A stretch of 64,000 nt of DNA, taken from contig NZ_BMTS01000006.1 of NCBI RefSeq assembly GCF_014649795.1, positions 310,001-374,000 on the forward strand, read 5' to 3'. Below, one piece after another: positions 44,886-53,168 of this stretch; positions within the stretch are counted from its first letter, which is position 1; the number at the start of each line of letters is the position of its first letter. This DNA is from Streptomyces melanogenes (lineage in GTDB: Bacteria; Actinomycetota; Actinomycetes; Streptomycetales; Streptomycetaceae). Under the pieces are notes generated by a model. It ran no database searches. It was not told the DNA's origin and was given only the letters and a program-made list of their open reading frames with translations. The position numbers and the translations under genes were made by a program.

Positions 44886-46247
44886 ATGCGTACGAACAAG
44901 TTCCTCGCAGCGATCGGTTGTTGTGCGGTTCTGGTGGCGGGTGCGGGCGTACCCGCCGCCCATGCCCGGGAGGCGGGTGTCATCCCCCGGCTCACCGACG
45001 AGCAGGGGCGGGCGCTCACGCTCCGGGGCTGGAACGTGGAGGACAAGGCGCACCGGGGCGACCAGGCGCTCTCCGCGATCACCGAGCGGACCTTCCGGGA
45101 CCTGCGGGCGAACGGCTTCGGCTTCGCCCGGCTGCTGGTCTTCTGGGACGACCTGGAGCCGGTGCGGGGGCAGTACAGCCAGGCGTACCTCCGTAAGGTC
45201 CAACGGGTCCTGGACTGGGCGCACCGGTACGACGTCCGGGTGGTGATCGACGCCCACCAGGACGTCTTCGGCCCGGCGTTCGGGCACCGGGGCATACCCG
45301 AGTGGGCGACGCGGACGGACGGGCTGCCGTTCACCCCGCACCCGGACGACTGGTTCTCCGAGTACTACGAGCCCGCCGTGCAGCGGGCGTTCACGCATCT
45401 GTACGGGGATGAGGACCTGCGGAAGGCGCAGGCCGCGATGTGGCAGGTGCTGGCGCGGCGGTTCACGCACCACCCGGCGGTCCTCGGCTACGACCTGATC
45501 AACGAGCCGATGGGCGAGTTCCGGGAGGGCGAGGACCCGGCGACGGCGGCGCGCCGGATCGAGGCCGAGCAGCTCACGCCGATGTACAACCGCCTGGCCC
45601 GGTCGGTGCGTTCGGCGGACCGGCGGCACTGGGTCTTCGTGGAGCCCACCCCGGCGGTGGGCGAGGGCGTGCCGACCGGCCTGGGCAAGATCAAGGATCC
45701 GAGGGCGGTGTACGCGCCGCACTTCTACAACACCGCGATGGAGGCGGGCGCGGACTACGACCCCTCGGCGGGCTGGATCGAGTCGTACGAGTCCGCCGTG
45801 ACGGCCTATCCGAAGAAGTACGGGGTGCCGGTGGTGGTGGGCGAGTGGGGCCCGCTCAACAGCGAACTCCCGCACATGGCCCGGTTCTACACCGACGCGC
45901 TCGCCTCGCTGGCGCGCTACACCTCCGGCTGGGCGGGCTATGTGTGGTGCTACGGGGGCGGCTACTGCGCGGCCGACGCGGGAGGCGCGCTGCGCGGCAA
46001 CAAGGCGCTGACCGCGACGCCGTACGCGCGGGCGGTGGCGGGGCGGGTGCGGTCGGAGTCGTACGACCCGTCTACGCGGACGTACCGCCTTGTGTACGTG
46101 GCGGGGCGCGGCGCGACGGAGCTGTCGGTGCCGTCGGCGGCGCGGGGGTGGCGGGTCCGGGTCGCGGGGCCGGGCTCGGTCCGGGGCTTGTCGGTGCGGG
46201 CGGTGGCGGGGGCGACGGTCACTGTGACGGTGGCGCCCCGCGCCTGA
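44886..46247 (+). CDS. secreted GH5 hydrolase, endoglycoceramidase-like
   Basis: This 453-residue protein has a Sec signal peptide (about 1-27, ending PAAHA) and a GH5 barrel with the acid/base Glu in YDLINEPMG and the nucleophile Glu in VVVGEWGP. A C-terminal beta domain of about 90 residues follows. The layout and motif context resemble endoglycoceramidase-type GH5 enzymes, which cut glycans from glycolipids; a cellulase role is less likely but not excluded. Confidence 0.85.
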   Translation: MRTNKFLAAIGCCAVLVAGAGVPAAHAREAGVIPRLTDEQGRALTLRGWNVEDKAHRGDQALSAITERTFRDLRANGFGFARLLVFWDDLEPVRGQYSQAYLRKVQRVLDWAHRYDVRVVIDAHQDVFGPAFGHRGIPEWATRTDGLPFTPHPDDWFSEYYEPAVQRAFTHLYGDEDLRKAQAAMWQVLARRFTHHPAVLGYDLINEPMGEFREGEDPATAARRIEAEQLTPMYNRLARSVRSADRRHWVFVEPTPAVGEGVPTGLGKIKDPRAVYAPHFYNTAMEAGADYDPSAGWIESYESAVTAYPKKYGVPVVVGEWGPLNSELPHMARFYTDALASLARYTSGWAGYVWCYGGGYCAADAGGALRGNKALTATPYARAVAGRVRSESYDPSTRTYRLVYVAGRGATELSVPSAARGWRVRVAGPGSVRGLSVRAVAGATVTVTVAPRA

Positions 46248-46257
46248 CGCCTCCGTA

Positions 46258-47124
46258 TTAGCCCCGGTGTACGAGGATGAAGTCCCCGTACGGATGCGAG
46301 CCCGGGCGGCCGTCGGTCTCGGCGAGCGCGCGGCGCAGGGTGTGCAGATGCGCGGCGGTGAGCTGGAGCGGCGGCTCGTCCGGCTGGTAGGTGGTGCCCC
46401 GGGGATAGTCCTCGTCCGGGGTGGTCGTCATCTCGATGTGGCAGCCGAGGACGTGGGTGACGGGGCGGGTGGCGCAGAAGTCGATCAGCCGGTCGGCGGT
46501 TTCGGCGTACGCGGTGGCGTCGTCGACGTACAGCCGCCCCGGGTAGAGCGAGTCGCCGGTCAGCAGGGTCTGGGTGTGCCGGTCGTAGAAGACGACGGCG
46601 GCGGGGTGGTGGCCGGGGCCGGGGATCAGGTCGAGGACGCGGCCGCCGAGGTCGAGCTCGACGGGCTTGTGCGGCCAGTCCGTGAACCCGAAGTGCCGGA
46701 CCACGTCGTCGAGTCCGGGTGGGACGACGGTGGTGTCGGGGCGGTCCGCGAACTGTCCGTCGGCGGCGATGTGGTCGCCGTGGCCGTGGGTGTGGGTGAC
46801 GAGCAGTTCGTACGGCTTGTCGGTGGTGCGGGGGTTGTGGGCCAGCCACTCGTCGATCAGGCGGTCGACGGTCTCGCGGAGCGGGAAGTGGGCCGGGTCC
46901 GGGCTGGCGCCGGTGTCCAGGAGGAGGGCGCGTTCGTTCCCGAAGAGGAGGAAGAGGAAGGGGGCCTCGAAGTGGACGGACTTGTTCTGGCGGAGGAGGA
47001 CGGTGTGGGGGGTGGCGTGGTGGATCTGGATCTCGGGGGCGGGGTCGTGTTTGGGGGAGGGGTGGCCGGAGTGCCAGTGGGTGGGCAGGGTGGGGGTGTC
47101 GGGGGCGCCTCGGAAGTCGATCAC
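46258..47124 (-). CDS. MBL-fold metallo-hydrolase
   Basis: This 288-residue protein has the metallo-beta-lactamase-fold motif THTHGHGDH, then GPGHHPAAVVF and LTGDSL for the second metal site. It binds two metals and hydrolyses an unknown substrate. I chose the GTG at 47124 (MIDFRGAPDTP), which lies closely after a CACACT element and has no ribosome site, so the transcript may be leaderless. The frame upstream runs into repeat sequence. Confidence 0.85.
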   Translation of the reverse strand: MIDFRGAPDTPTLPTHWHSGHPSPKHDPAPEIQIHHATPHTVLLRQNKSVHFEAPFLFLLFGNERALLLDTGASPDPAHFPLRETVDRLIDEWLAHNPRTTDKPYELLVTHTHGHGDHIAADGQFADRPDTTVVPPGLDDVVRHFGFTDWPHKPVELDLGGRVLDLIPGPGHHPAAVVFYDRHTQTLLTGDSLYPGRLYVDDATAYAETADRLIDFCATRPVTHVLGCHIEMTTTPDEDYPRGTTYQPDEPPLQLTAAHLHTLRRALAETDGRPGSHPYGDFILVHRG

Positions 47125-47139
47125 GGGGTTAGTGTGCCC

Positions 47140-47391
47140 CCACCCCGCCCGTTCCCTGAAGCCCTTTGGCGGGCGCCGGGTGGGGGTTGAGGTCCGCTTC
47201 CCGGGGGCTACGCCCCCGGACCCCGTTGCGGGGCCTGCGGCCCCTGCACCCCGCTGGGGTGGGTGGGCCAGCCCGTTCGTCTGCGGATCGTGCTGGGTTG
47301 CTCGCGCAGTTCCCCGCGCCCCTAAGGGGCGCATCTTAGGGGCGCGGGGAACTGCGCGAGCAACCCGCCACCGGGCCGCAGGTGAACACGG
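47140..47391. repeat. composite intergenic repeat, copy 2
   Basis: No gene lies here. A perfect 31-base inverted repeat occupies 47295-47325 and 47336-47366 with a 10-base spacer. It is preceded by GGGGGCTACGCCCCCGG and a CCCCACCCCGCCCGTTCCCT block. The same blocks occur at 14841-15075 in the opposite order and strand, so the two are copies in inverted orientation about 32 kb apart. Confidence 0.8.
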
Positions 47392-48288
47392 CTAAGCCGA
47401 TCCGCCCCGCAGGATCGCTCCGATGTGTGTCGCCGCCGTCGACAAGTGGTGGCGGGTTTCTCGGAGTTGGGACTCCGTCACCCCGTGGTCGCGGGCCGCG
47501 TCGCGGATGTCGTCGCGGAAGCGGTCCAGGAGGCGGTCCAGGTCGCGGGCCGGGTTGCCGGTGGCCGGGTCGTCGGCCCAGGCGGGCGGTGGCGTGGGCT
47601 CCTTCGCCGCGGGACGGGTGAAGCGGCCGAGCTCCTTCGTGATCTCGGCCAGACCCTCCCGTACGCCCGTAGGCCAGTCGCCCCGCGCGAAGTGGTCCTG
47701 CACCTGCTCCGCCACCCGCTGCATCTGCTCGCGCGCGCTGTCCTGGGCCTCCTTCGCCTGGCGGCGGGCCTGCTGGGCGTCCTCGCGGGCCCGGCGCGAC
47801 TCGTCCTTCGCGCGGCGCGCCTGCTCCTTCCACTCCTGCTTGGCGCGCTTGAACTCCTCCTTGGCCTGCTGCCAGGACTCGCCGTCACCGTTGGTTCCGG
47901 CCCGCGCCTCGCGCGCCTGGCGGCGCACGTCGTCGCGCAGGTCGCCCGCCGCGCCCCGGACGTCCGCGCGGATCTCGGCCGCGAGCTCGGAGACCGACTC
48001 GCGGATCTCCAGCTCCAGGTCGGCCAGCTCGCCGCTGCGGCCCGCGAGTTCGGCGCGGCCCGCGTCGGTGATCGCGTACACCTTGCGGCCGCCCTCGGTG
48101 GTGTGGGTGACCAGGCCCTCCGCCTCCAGCTTGGCGAGCCGGGGGTAGACCGTGCCGGCGCTCGGCGCGTACAGCCCCTGGAAGCGCTCCTCCAGGAGGC
48201 GGATCACCTCGTACCCGTGGCGCGGGGCCTCGTCGAGCAGCTTGAGGAGGTAGAGCCGCAGACGGCCGTGGGCGAAGACGGGGGGCAT
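47392..48288 (-). CDS. PadR-family regulator with long coiled coil
   Basis: This 298-residue protein has an N-terminal PadR winged helix (LYLLKLLDEAPRHGYEVIRLLEE, then SAGTVYPRLAKLEAEGLV). Residues about 95-215 form a very charged predicted coiled coil rich in Lys, Arg, Glu and Gln. A C-terminal helical part follows. Typical PadR proteins are about 110-190 residues, so the extension is unusual. It starts one base after the DUF4097 stop and probably represses that pair through the palindrome upstream. Confidence 0.87.
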   Translation of the reverse strand: MPPVFAHGRLRLYLLKLLDEAPRHGYEVIRLLEERFQGLYAPSAGTVYPRLAKLEAEGLVTHTTEGGRKVYAITDAGRAELAGRSGELADLELEIRESVSELAAEIRADVRGAAGDLRDDVRRQAREARAGTNGDGESWQQAKEEFKRAKQEWKEQARRAKDESRRAREDAQQARRQAKEAQDSAREQMQRVAEQVQDHFARGDWPTGVREGLAEITKELGRFTRPAAKEPTPPPAWADDPATGNPARDLDRLLDRFRDDIRDAARDHGVTESQLRETRHHLSTAATHIGAILRGGSA

Positions 48289-48289
48289 C

Positions 48290-49153
48290 TCAGAGCACCT
48301 TCTTGGTCGAGGGAGCGGCCGGCTCCGCCGGGTCGTGCGACTCGGGGCGGCGCAGCAGCGCGAGCGAGCCGGAGACCGTGGTCGCCCGCAGCGTGCCCCG
48401 GCCCGCCCCCAGCGTCCCGGTGATCCGCTTCGCGCCCCACTGGCCGGTGACCCGCAGGTCGTCGAAGGCGTTGGAGACCGCGCCGCTGGTGGTGTTCGCC
48501 TCGACCCTGGCGTCCGCCGCCGGGTGCTCCAGGCGGATCGCGATCTCGCCGGAGACCGTGGTCAACTGGACGTCTGCGGGCTTCCCGGACGGGTCCAGGT
48601 CGAGCACCATGTCGCCGCTCACCGACTCCGCCCGTACGGACGTGGCCGCGCCCTCGATCACCGTCAGATCGCCGGAGACGGACTGGAAGCGGAGGTCGCC
48701 GGTGACGGCCTGGGCCTCCACGTTCCCGGAGACGGTCTCCGCGCGGACCGAGCCGGACAGGCCGACGAGGGTGGTGTCGCCGGTGACGCCGCGTACGTCC
48801 GTACGCCCCCGGATCCCGGAGACCACGGCGGTCGCGCCGACCACGCCGACCTCGACGGCGCAGGCGGACGGCACGGTGAGCGAGACGACCGCGCTGCGGC
48901 GCCAGCCCTTGCGGTCGAACCACTTGAGGAAGCCCTTCCAGGGCAGGTCCTCGTAGGCCACCGTGAGCGTTCCGCCCTGCTGGGTGACGATCAGCGGCGG
49001 TCCGTCGAGGGCGGCCACCTCCAGGCGCGCGGAACCTTCCTCGGTCCCCACGACGTTCACCGTTCCGTTGACGATCCGCACGTTGAGCGCGGTCACCGGA
49101 GCGTCGAAGGTGAGTGTGCGCGGCTCCTCAACGGTCCACGTCGACTCGGCCAT
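48290..49153 (-). CDS. DUF4097 beta-helix-like protein
   Basis: This 287-residue protein is built of repeating short strands (SGSVRAETVSGNVEAQAVTG, then further SVSGDL turns) typical of DUF4097/adhesin-like beta solenoids. There is no signal peptide. The role is unknown; members often pair with PadR regulators. The ATG at 49153 has GGGAGGG seven bases upstream. It is the first gene of the two-gene operon. Confidence 0.85.
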   Translation of the reverse strand: MAESTWTVEEPRTLTFDAPVTALNVRIVNGTVNVVGTEEGSARLEVAALDGPPLIVTQQGGTLTVAYEDLPWKGFLKWFDRKGWRRSAVVSLTVPSACAVEVGVVGATAVVSGIRGRTDVRGVTGDTTLVGLSGSVRAETVSGNVEAQAVTGDLRFQSVSGDLTVIEGAATSVRAESVSGDMVLDLDPSGKPADVQLTTVSGEIAIRLEHPAADARVEANTTSGAVSNAFDDLRVTGQWGAKRITGTLGAGRGTLRATTVSGSLALLRRPESHDPAEPAAPSTKKVL

Positions 49154-49186
49154 GGCTCTGCCCTCCCTGGGCGGGTCATACGCAAC

Positions 49187-49219
49187 ATATCGCGTCTGCT
49201 TGATAGACACGATATATCG
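49187..49219. promoter_or_regulatory. PadR-type palindrome before DUF4097
   Basis: ATATCGCGTCT (49187-49197) and AGACACGATAT (49205-49215) form an inverted repeat, 10 of 11 matching, with a seven-base spacer. A second palindrome, CGATATATCG, overlaps the right end. The AT-rich arms stand out in this sequence. Confidence 0.75.
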
Positions 49220-49298
49220 CGGATGGGGGAAGTCAAGGAGGCGTCCTGGAATGGGGGACGGTGGGTGGAAACGGGTGAATTGCCCTAGCGTATGGATC

Positions 49299-50123
49299 AT
49301 GTCCAGCGTCTCTGGTGCCGCCTCCGCTTCCGCCCCCGGAGCCCTGCTGCTGTGCCGGGCCGAGCCCGCGGCCGTGCGGCCCGCCGCGCATCTGCTGCGC
49401 GAGCGGATGCTGCTCGCTGCGGCGGGGGACGGGTGGAGCGTGCTGGTCCCGGCGACGAAGCCGTGGCGGGGTGGCGCCGACCCGGTCGACCAGGTGCTCG
49501 CCGGGTGGGCCTCCGCGCTCGCCGTCGGGGCGAGCTGGCCCGTGGTGGCGCTGTGGTGGGACGGGGACCGTGCCGGGTACACGCTGGCGTCCGGGTTCCG
49601 GCGCACGGTCGGCTATGTGTGGCTGGCCGACGGGACGGCGGCGGGGGAGGACGAGGCGATGCGTACGTTCGCGGCGCGGCTCGGTCTCGATCCGGTGCTC
49701 GACCTGGAGGAGCTCGACCGGCTCACCCGGCCCGATCCGGCGGCCGACGCGCGGGCCCGGCTGCTCGGCCTCACCGCCGTGCTCGCCCGGGCGGGCGTCG
49801 CGCTGCCGGCCGGGCTGTCACCCGGTGAGCCCGCGGACCGGCTGCGAGCGGTCGCGGCCGCGACGGGGGCGGAGCCGGTGGAGTGGTCGGGCTGGCGGGA
49901 CGCGGTCCGTGCGGAGCTCGACGTGGTGGAGGGCGGGGTGCTGGGGCCGTGGCTGGTGGGGCCTCGGGCGCGGGTGCTGGGGGGTGTGCAGGTGGCGGTG
50001 GGGCTCCCGGTGGCGGCGCGGGGGCTTGCCCGTCGCAACGGCGGCTGGACGGCTGCCGGGGTCGTGCTGCTCGCCCATGGGGCGCTGGGGCTGGTGTACG
50101 ACCGGGTGCGCGGGCGGGACTGA
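49299..50123 (+). CDS. hypothetical protein with C-terminal hydrophobic segment
   Basis: This 274-residue protein is not recognised. The first 200 residues are soluble and Ala-rich, with AGWASALAVGASWPVVALWWDGD. Residues about 210-265 are more hydrophobic and may contact the membrane. The ATG at 49299 lies a few bases after a TAGCGT element and lacks a ribosome site, so it may be leaderless. It is divergent from the DUF4097 operon. Confidence 0.7.
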   Translation: MSSVSGAASASAPGALLLCRAEPAAVRPAAHLLRERMLLAAAGDGWSVLVPATKPWRGGADPVDQVLAGWASALAVGASWPVVALWWDGDRAGYTLASGFRRTVGYVWLADGTAAGEDEAMRTFAARLGLDPVLDLEELDRLTRPDPAADARARLLGLTAVLARAGVALPAGLSPGEPADRLRAVAAATGAEPVEWSGWRDAVRAELDVVEGGVLGPWLVGPRARVLGGVQVAVGLPVAARGLARRNGGWTAAGVVLLAHGALGLVYDRVRGRD

Positions 50124-50154
50124 GCGCGGGTTCGGCTGCGGGCCGGTGGTCCGT

Positions 50155-50206
50155 GTGCCCACCCTCCCCCAAGCTCTCGGCTTCGCTCGAGCAGGGTGGA
50201 CCCCCA
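50155..50206. repeat. Streptomyces-type intergenic hairpin repeat
   Basis: The stretch around CCACCCTCCCCCAAGCTCTC and CTCGAGCAGGGTGG folds into a hairpin. I recall near-identical sequences between many Streptomyces genes, usually as terminators. It lies downstream of the 49299-50123 gene and of the convergent DUF6104 gene. Confidence 0.65.
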
Positions 50207-50287
50207 GCCCTGCGGAACGCCTGCCCACAACGAACGGCACGACGTTCCGCGAGGGCCGACCGTGGCCGGGCTGCGCCTCAGCCCCGC

Positions 50288-50470
50288 CTACTCGTCCTCG
50301 TCCTCGTCGTCCAAGCGGGCCAGCCACGTGGCCAGGCGTTCTACCGGGACCTCGAAGTCGGGGTTCAGGTCGACGAACGTGCGCAGCTGGTCGGCAAGCC
50401 ACTCGAAGGTGACCTCCTCCTCGCCGCGTCGCTTCGCCAGCTCCTCGATGCCGCGGTCGGTGAAGTACAC
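50288..50470 (-). CDS. DUF6104 small acidic protein
   Basis: This 60-residue protein, MYFTDRGIEELAKRRG onward, ends in an acidic DDEDEDE tail. It matches my memory of the conserved actinobacterial family DUF6104, whose function is unknown. I chose the GTG at 50470 because AGGAG lies six bases upstream. It diverges from the VMAP module that follows. Confidence 0.8.
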   Translation of the reverse strand: MYFTDRGIEELAKRRGEEEVTFEWLADQLRTFVDLNPDFEVPVERLATWLARLDDEDEDE

Positions 50471-50604
50471 AACGTGCTCCTGGGGTGCTCCGGATGTTCC
50501 CCTCCAGGGTATCGGGCGCGGTGAAGGGGTCCCGTGCAACCGTTCGGCGGATTACCCTCGTCATCTCAAGTCAGGGGAATATGCGACTGGTTGAGGGGGC
50601 GGCC

Positions 50605-50979
50605 ATGGCGCAGGCACGGGAGATCGAGTTGCCGGGCGGGGCCGTGGTGCTCGCCCGGGTGTCCACCGCCGGGGGGTACGCGGCGGACGACGACGACGTC
50701 GGGGTGATCGAGAAGGCCGTCGCCAAGGTGGAGCGGCTCGGTGAGCTGATCGAAGGCGTCGGCCGGTCCGTGCTCGACGCGGCCGCCGCCGTGCGGCCCG
50801 ACGAGGCGAGCGTCAGCTTCGGCATCGAGCTGTCCGCCAAGGCGGGGGCGGCCGTGGCGATCCTCGCGGACGGCGAGGCCAAGGCGTCCCTCCAGGTCAC
50901 GCTGACCTGGCGGCTGGCGGACCAGCCGTCGGCCACGCCCGTCGCGCCCCCGGCCCCCGGCGGCTCGCCCGATGCCTGA
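50605..50979 (+). CDS. trypsin-co-occurring domain 1 (CU044_2847-type) protein
   Basis: This 124-residue protein starts REIELPGGAVVLARVS and continues with SVSFGIELSAKAGAAVAIL, features I associate with the Trypco1/CU044_2847 family. That family is encoded beside trypsin-like proteases in NTP-dependent conflict systems. The ATG at 50605 has GAGGGGG upstream; an ATG at 50581 is possible. The next gene begins inside its last codons (eight-base overlap), so the pair is translationally coupled. It is probably an adaptor or regulator of the protease. Confidence 0.82.
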   Translation: MAQAREIELPGGAVVLARVSTAGGYAADDDDVGVIEKAVAKVERLGELIEGVGRSVLDAAAAVRPDEASVSFGIELSAKAGAAVAILADGEAKASLQVTLTWRLADQPSATPVAPPAPGGSPDA

Positions 50980-52939
50980 GTACGCCCACGACCCCTTCAT
51001 CGACGATCTGGCGCGCTCGGCCACCGTCCACCTGCTCCCGGCCGGTGGCGGCACGATGTGGGGCAGCGGTTTCTTCGTCGCCCCCGGCTGGGTGCTGACC
51101 TGCGCGCACGTCCTGCGGCCGCATCTGGCCCGGGACCGGGAGAAGGTCTTCCACGTCGGCAGCGACCGGCTCGGCGACCCGCTGCCCGCCCGGCTCGCGG
51201 CCTGGCTGGTCGACGACGACCTGCGCGACGACATCCCCGTCGAACAGGACCTCGCGCTCGTCCGGCTCCTCGACGACGACGTGGAGCACGAGTGCGTCTG
51301 GCTCAGCGACTGCGCCGAGCCGCCCGCCGCGAGCGGCGCCGTGGTCTACGGATTCAAGCCCGAGGGGTGCCCGGAGCGCTGGCACAGCGCCATCGACATC
51401 CGTACGTACGACGGGAGTTACGGGCTCCGGTTCAGCGAGGTCGAGTTCCCCAAAGGGGTCTCCGGCGGGCCGGTGCTCGATCCGCAGACCGGCGCCGTGG
51501 TCGCCGTGATGAAGTCCCGCCGGATCGAGCGCGACGGCGGCCGGGCCATCGCGCTCCCGGCGCTGCGCCGGTTCGGCGACCTCTACCGGACCGTGCTCGC
51601 CGAGCACGACCGGTGGCACGGCGGCGAGCCCAGGCTCAGCGGCTACAACACCTGGGTCGACCGGCAGCAGAACCTCCCCGCGGCCGGGCTGCACCACACG
51701 CCCGAGCAGTGGAGCCCGTACGACCGGCGCACCGCCCTGAACCTGCTCGCCGCCGTGCCCGGGCCCGGCGGGGTGCCGCCGGTCGCCAAGCTGGCGCGCA
51801 AGGCGCGCGGCGGGATCGCCCCGCCGGGCAGCCTGCCCGACCCGCGCACCTGGCGGGACGGCCACGGCCTGCTCTACGAGGCGCACCGCCCGATGCCCGC
51901 CATCGCCTTCCTGCACTACCTCAAGCTCGTCGTCGAGTACGAGCGCGGGCGCGGCGGCGACCCGGCGCGGCTGGACGCCTGGGTGAACGAGCGGCTGCGC
52001 GGGGTCCCGCCGGTGGTGCACACCGTGGTCACCGAGGCGCGGCTGCCCGAGGGGCTGCTGCCGGTGCTGGGGCCGGGCGCGCCCGAGGAGATCCTGACCG
52101 TACTGCCCTATCCCACCGTCGAGCGCGGCGGCGCCGTCGTCACCGTGGAGCTGGAGCCGCTCTCCGACGCGCCGGACCGGTTCTACTGGCGCATCCGGGT
52201 GCACGACGGCGACCGGGAGGGCTCCAGACCCGTGGCCGAGGAGTGCAGCGGCGAGGGGGTGGCCCCCGGCGAGCTGATCCGGCGGCTGCGGCGGCCGCTG
52301 AGCACCGCGTTCCAGAGCGTCGACACCGACGACTGCCCCGCGCCCCTCGAAGTCGCCCTGCCCGCCGACCACTTCGACACCGCCGTGCACCGCTGGCAGC
52401 TCACCGAGATCGGGCGCCTGTACCGGTCGCCCTACCTCGGGGTGCAGCGCCGGGTGGTGCTGCGCGACCTCGACCGGCGCGGCGAGGTCGACCCCGAGTG
52501 GCGCGAGCGCTGGGACGGCCTGATGGCCGCCGAGGAGCTGGCCGCGGTGCCCGCGCCGCTCCCGGGGAAGGCGCCCCGGCTGCGCCACTTCACCGAGCTG
52601 GAGCCGGGCGCGGTGCCGGTGCTGTGCCGGCCCGCCGGGCGCGGGGTGGGCGGCGCGGCCATGCGCAACGCCCTGGAGGCCGGCCACGGAGTGGCGCTCT
52701 GGCACACCGACGGCCACCCCGAACACGGCTGCCACGATTTCTGCGTGGCCCTGCGCGCGGGGGCGGCCGATCTGCTCGGGCAGGCGAAGGACCCCACTGA
52801 ACTCCCGGACCGGCTGCGCCGTATCAGGGAGGAGATCAGCGATTCCAAGGATGCCCAGCACTGGGCGGAGGGTGTGGCGATGCTCTACGACGACCCGGGA
52901 CGGCCGCTGCCGGACTACGAGCGGGTGGACGCCCCGTGA
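50972..52939 (+). CDS. trypsin-like protease fused to a VMAP-C domain
   Basis: This 655-residue protein has an N-terminal serine protease with the full triad H46 (TCAHVL), D93 (EQDLALVRL) and S164 (GVSGGPV). There is no signal peptide, so it is cytoplasmic. Residues about 215-650 match the vWA-MoxR-associated protein C-terminal region (VMAP-C) in layout. In described ternary systems VMAP proteins link a MoxR ATPase and a vWA protein to an effector; here the protease is the likely effector. MoxR and vWA genes follow. Confidence 0.85.
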   Translation: MPEYAHDPFIDDLARSATVHLLPAGGGTMWGSGFFVAPGWVLTCAHVLRPHLARDREKVFHVGSDRLGDPLPARLAAWLVDDDLRDDIPVEQDLALVRLLDDDVEHECVWLSDCAEPPAASGAVVYGFKPEGCPERWHSAIDIRTYDGSYGLRFSEVEFPKGVSGGPVLDPQTGAVVAVMKSRRIERDGGRAIALPALRRFGDLYRTVLAEHDRWHGGEPRLSGYNTWVDRQQNLPAAGLHHTPEQWSPYDRRTALNLLAAVPGPGGVPPVAKLARKARGGIAPPGSLPDPRTWRDGHGLLYEAHRPMPAIAFLHYLKLVVEYERGRGGDPARLDAWVNERLRGVPPVVHTVVTEARLPEGLLPVLGPGAPEEILTVLPYPTVERGGAVVTVELEPLSDAPDRFYWRIRVHDGDREGSRPVAEECSGEGVAPGELIRRLRRPLSTAFQSVDTDDCPAPLEVALPADHFDTAVHRWQLTEIGRLYRSPYLGVQRRVVLRDLDRRGEVDPEWRERWDGLMAAEELAAVPAPLPGKAPRLRHFTELEPGAVPVLCRPAGRGVGGAAMRNALEAGHGVALWHTDGHPEHGCHDFCVALRAGAADLLGQAKDPTELPDRLRRIREEISDSKDAQHWAEGVAMLYDDPGRPLPDYERVDAP

Positions 52940-53168
52940 CCCGGCCCTCTGCCGCCACGCCGTGCGCCGCCGTGCGCCCGGTCAAGCGCCGCTGTGACCG
53001 GGTGTGCGTCCGCTCGCCCAGGTCCTGTCCGGAAAACGCATTTCGGCGGGCCGGGAGTGGGTACCTTCCGACTGGACCTCGACTCGCAACGAGACTCGCA
53101 GCGACACGTGGCGCAACGACACGTGGTCAACAAGTGGTGCCCCGCCGACCGTCGACGAGGAGCGAGCG
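52940..53168 (+). promoter_or_regulatory. region before the MoxR gene with repeated motifs
   Basis: This 229-base gap has no gene. Near 53080-53126 there are tandem-like blocks: GACTCGCA twice and CGACACGTGG twice, with CACGTG palindromes at 53105-53110 and 53120-53125 (15 bases apart). They lie 43-64 bases before the ATG and could bind a regulator. Confidence 0.5.
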
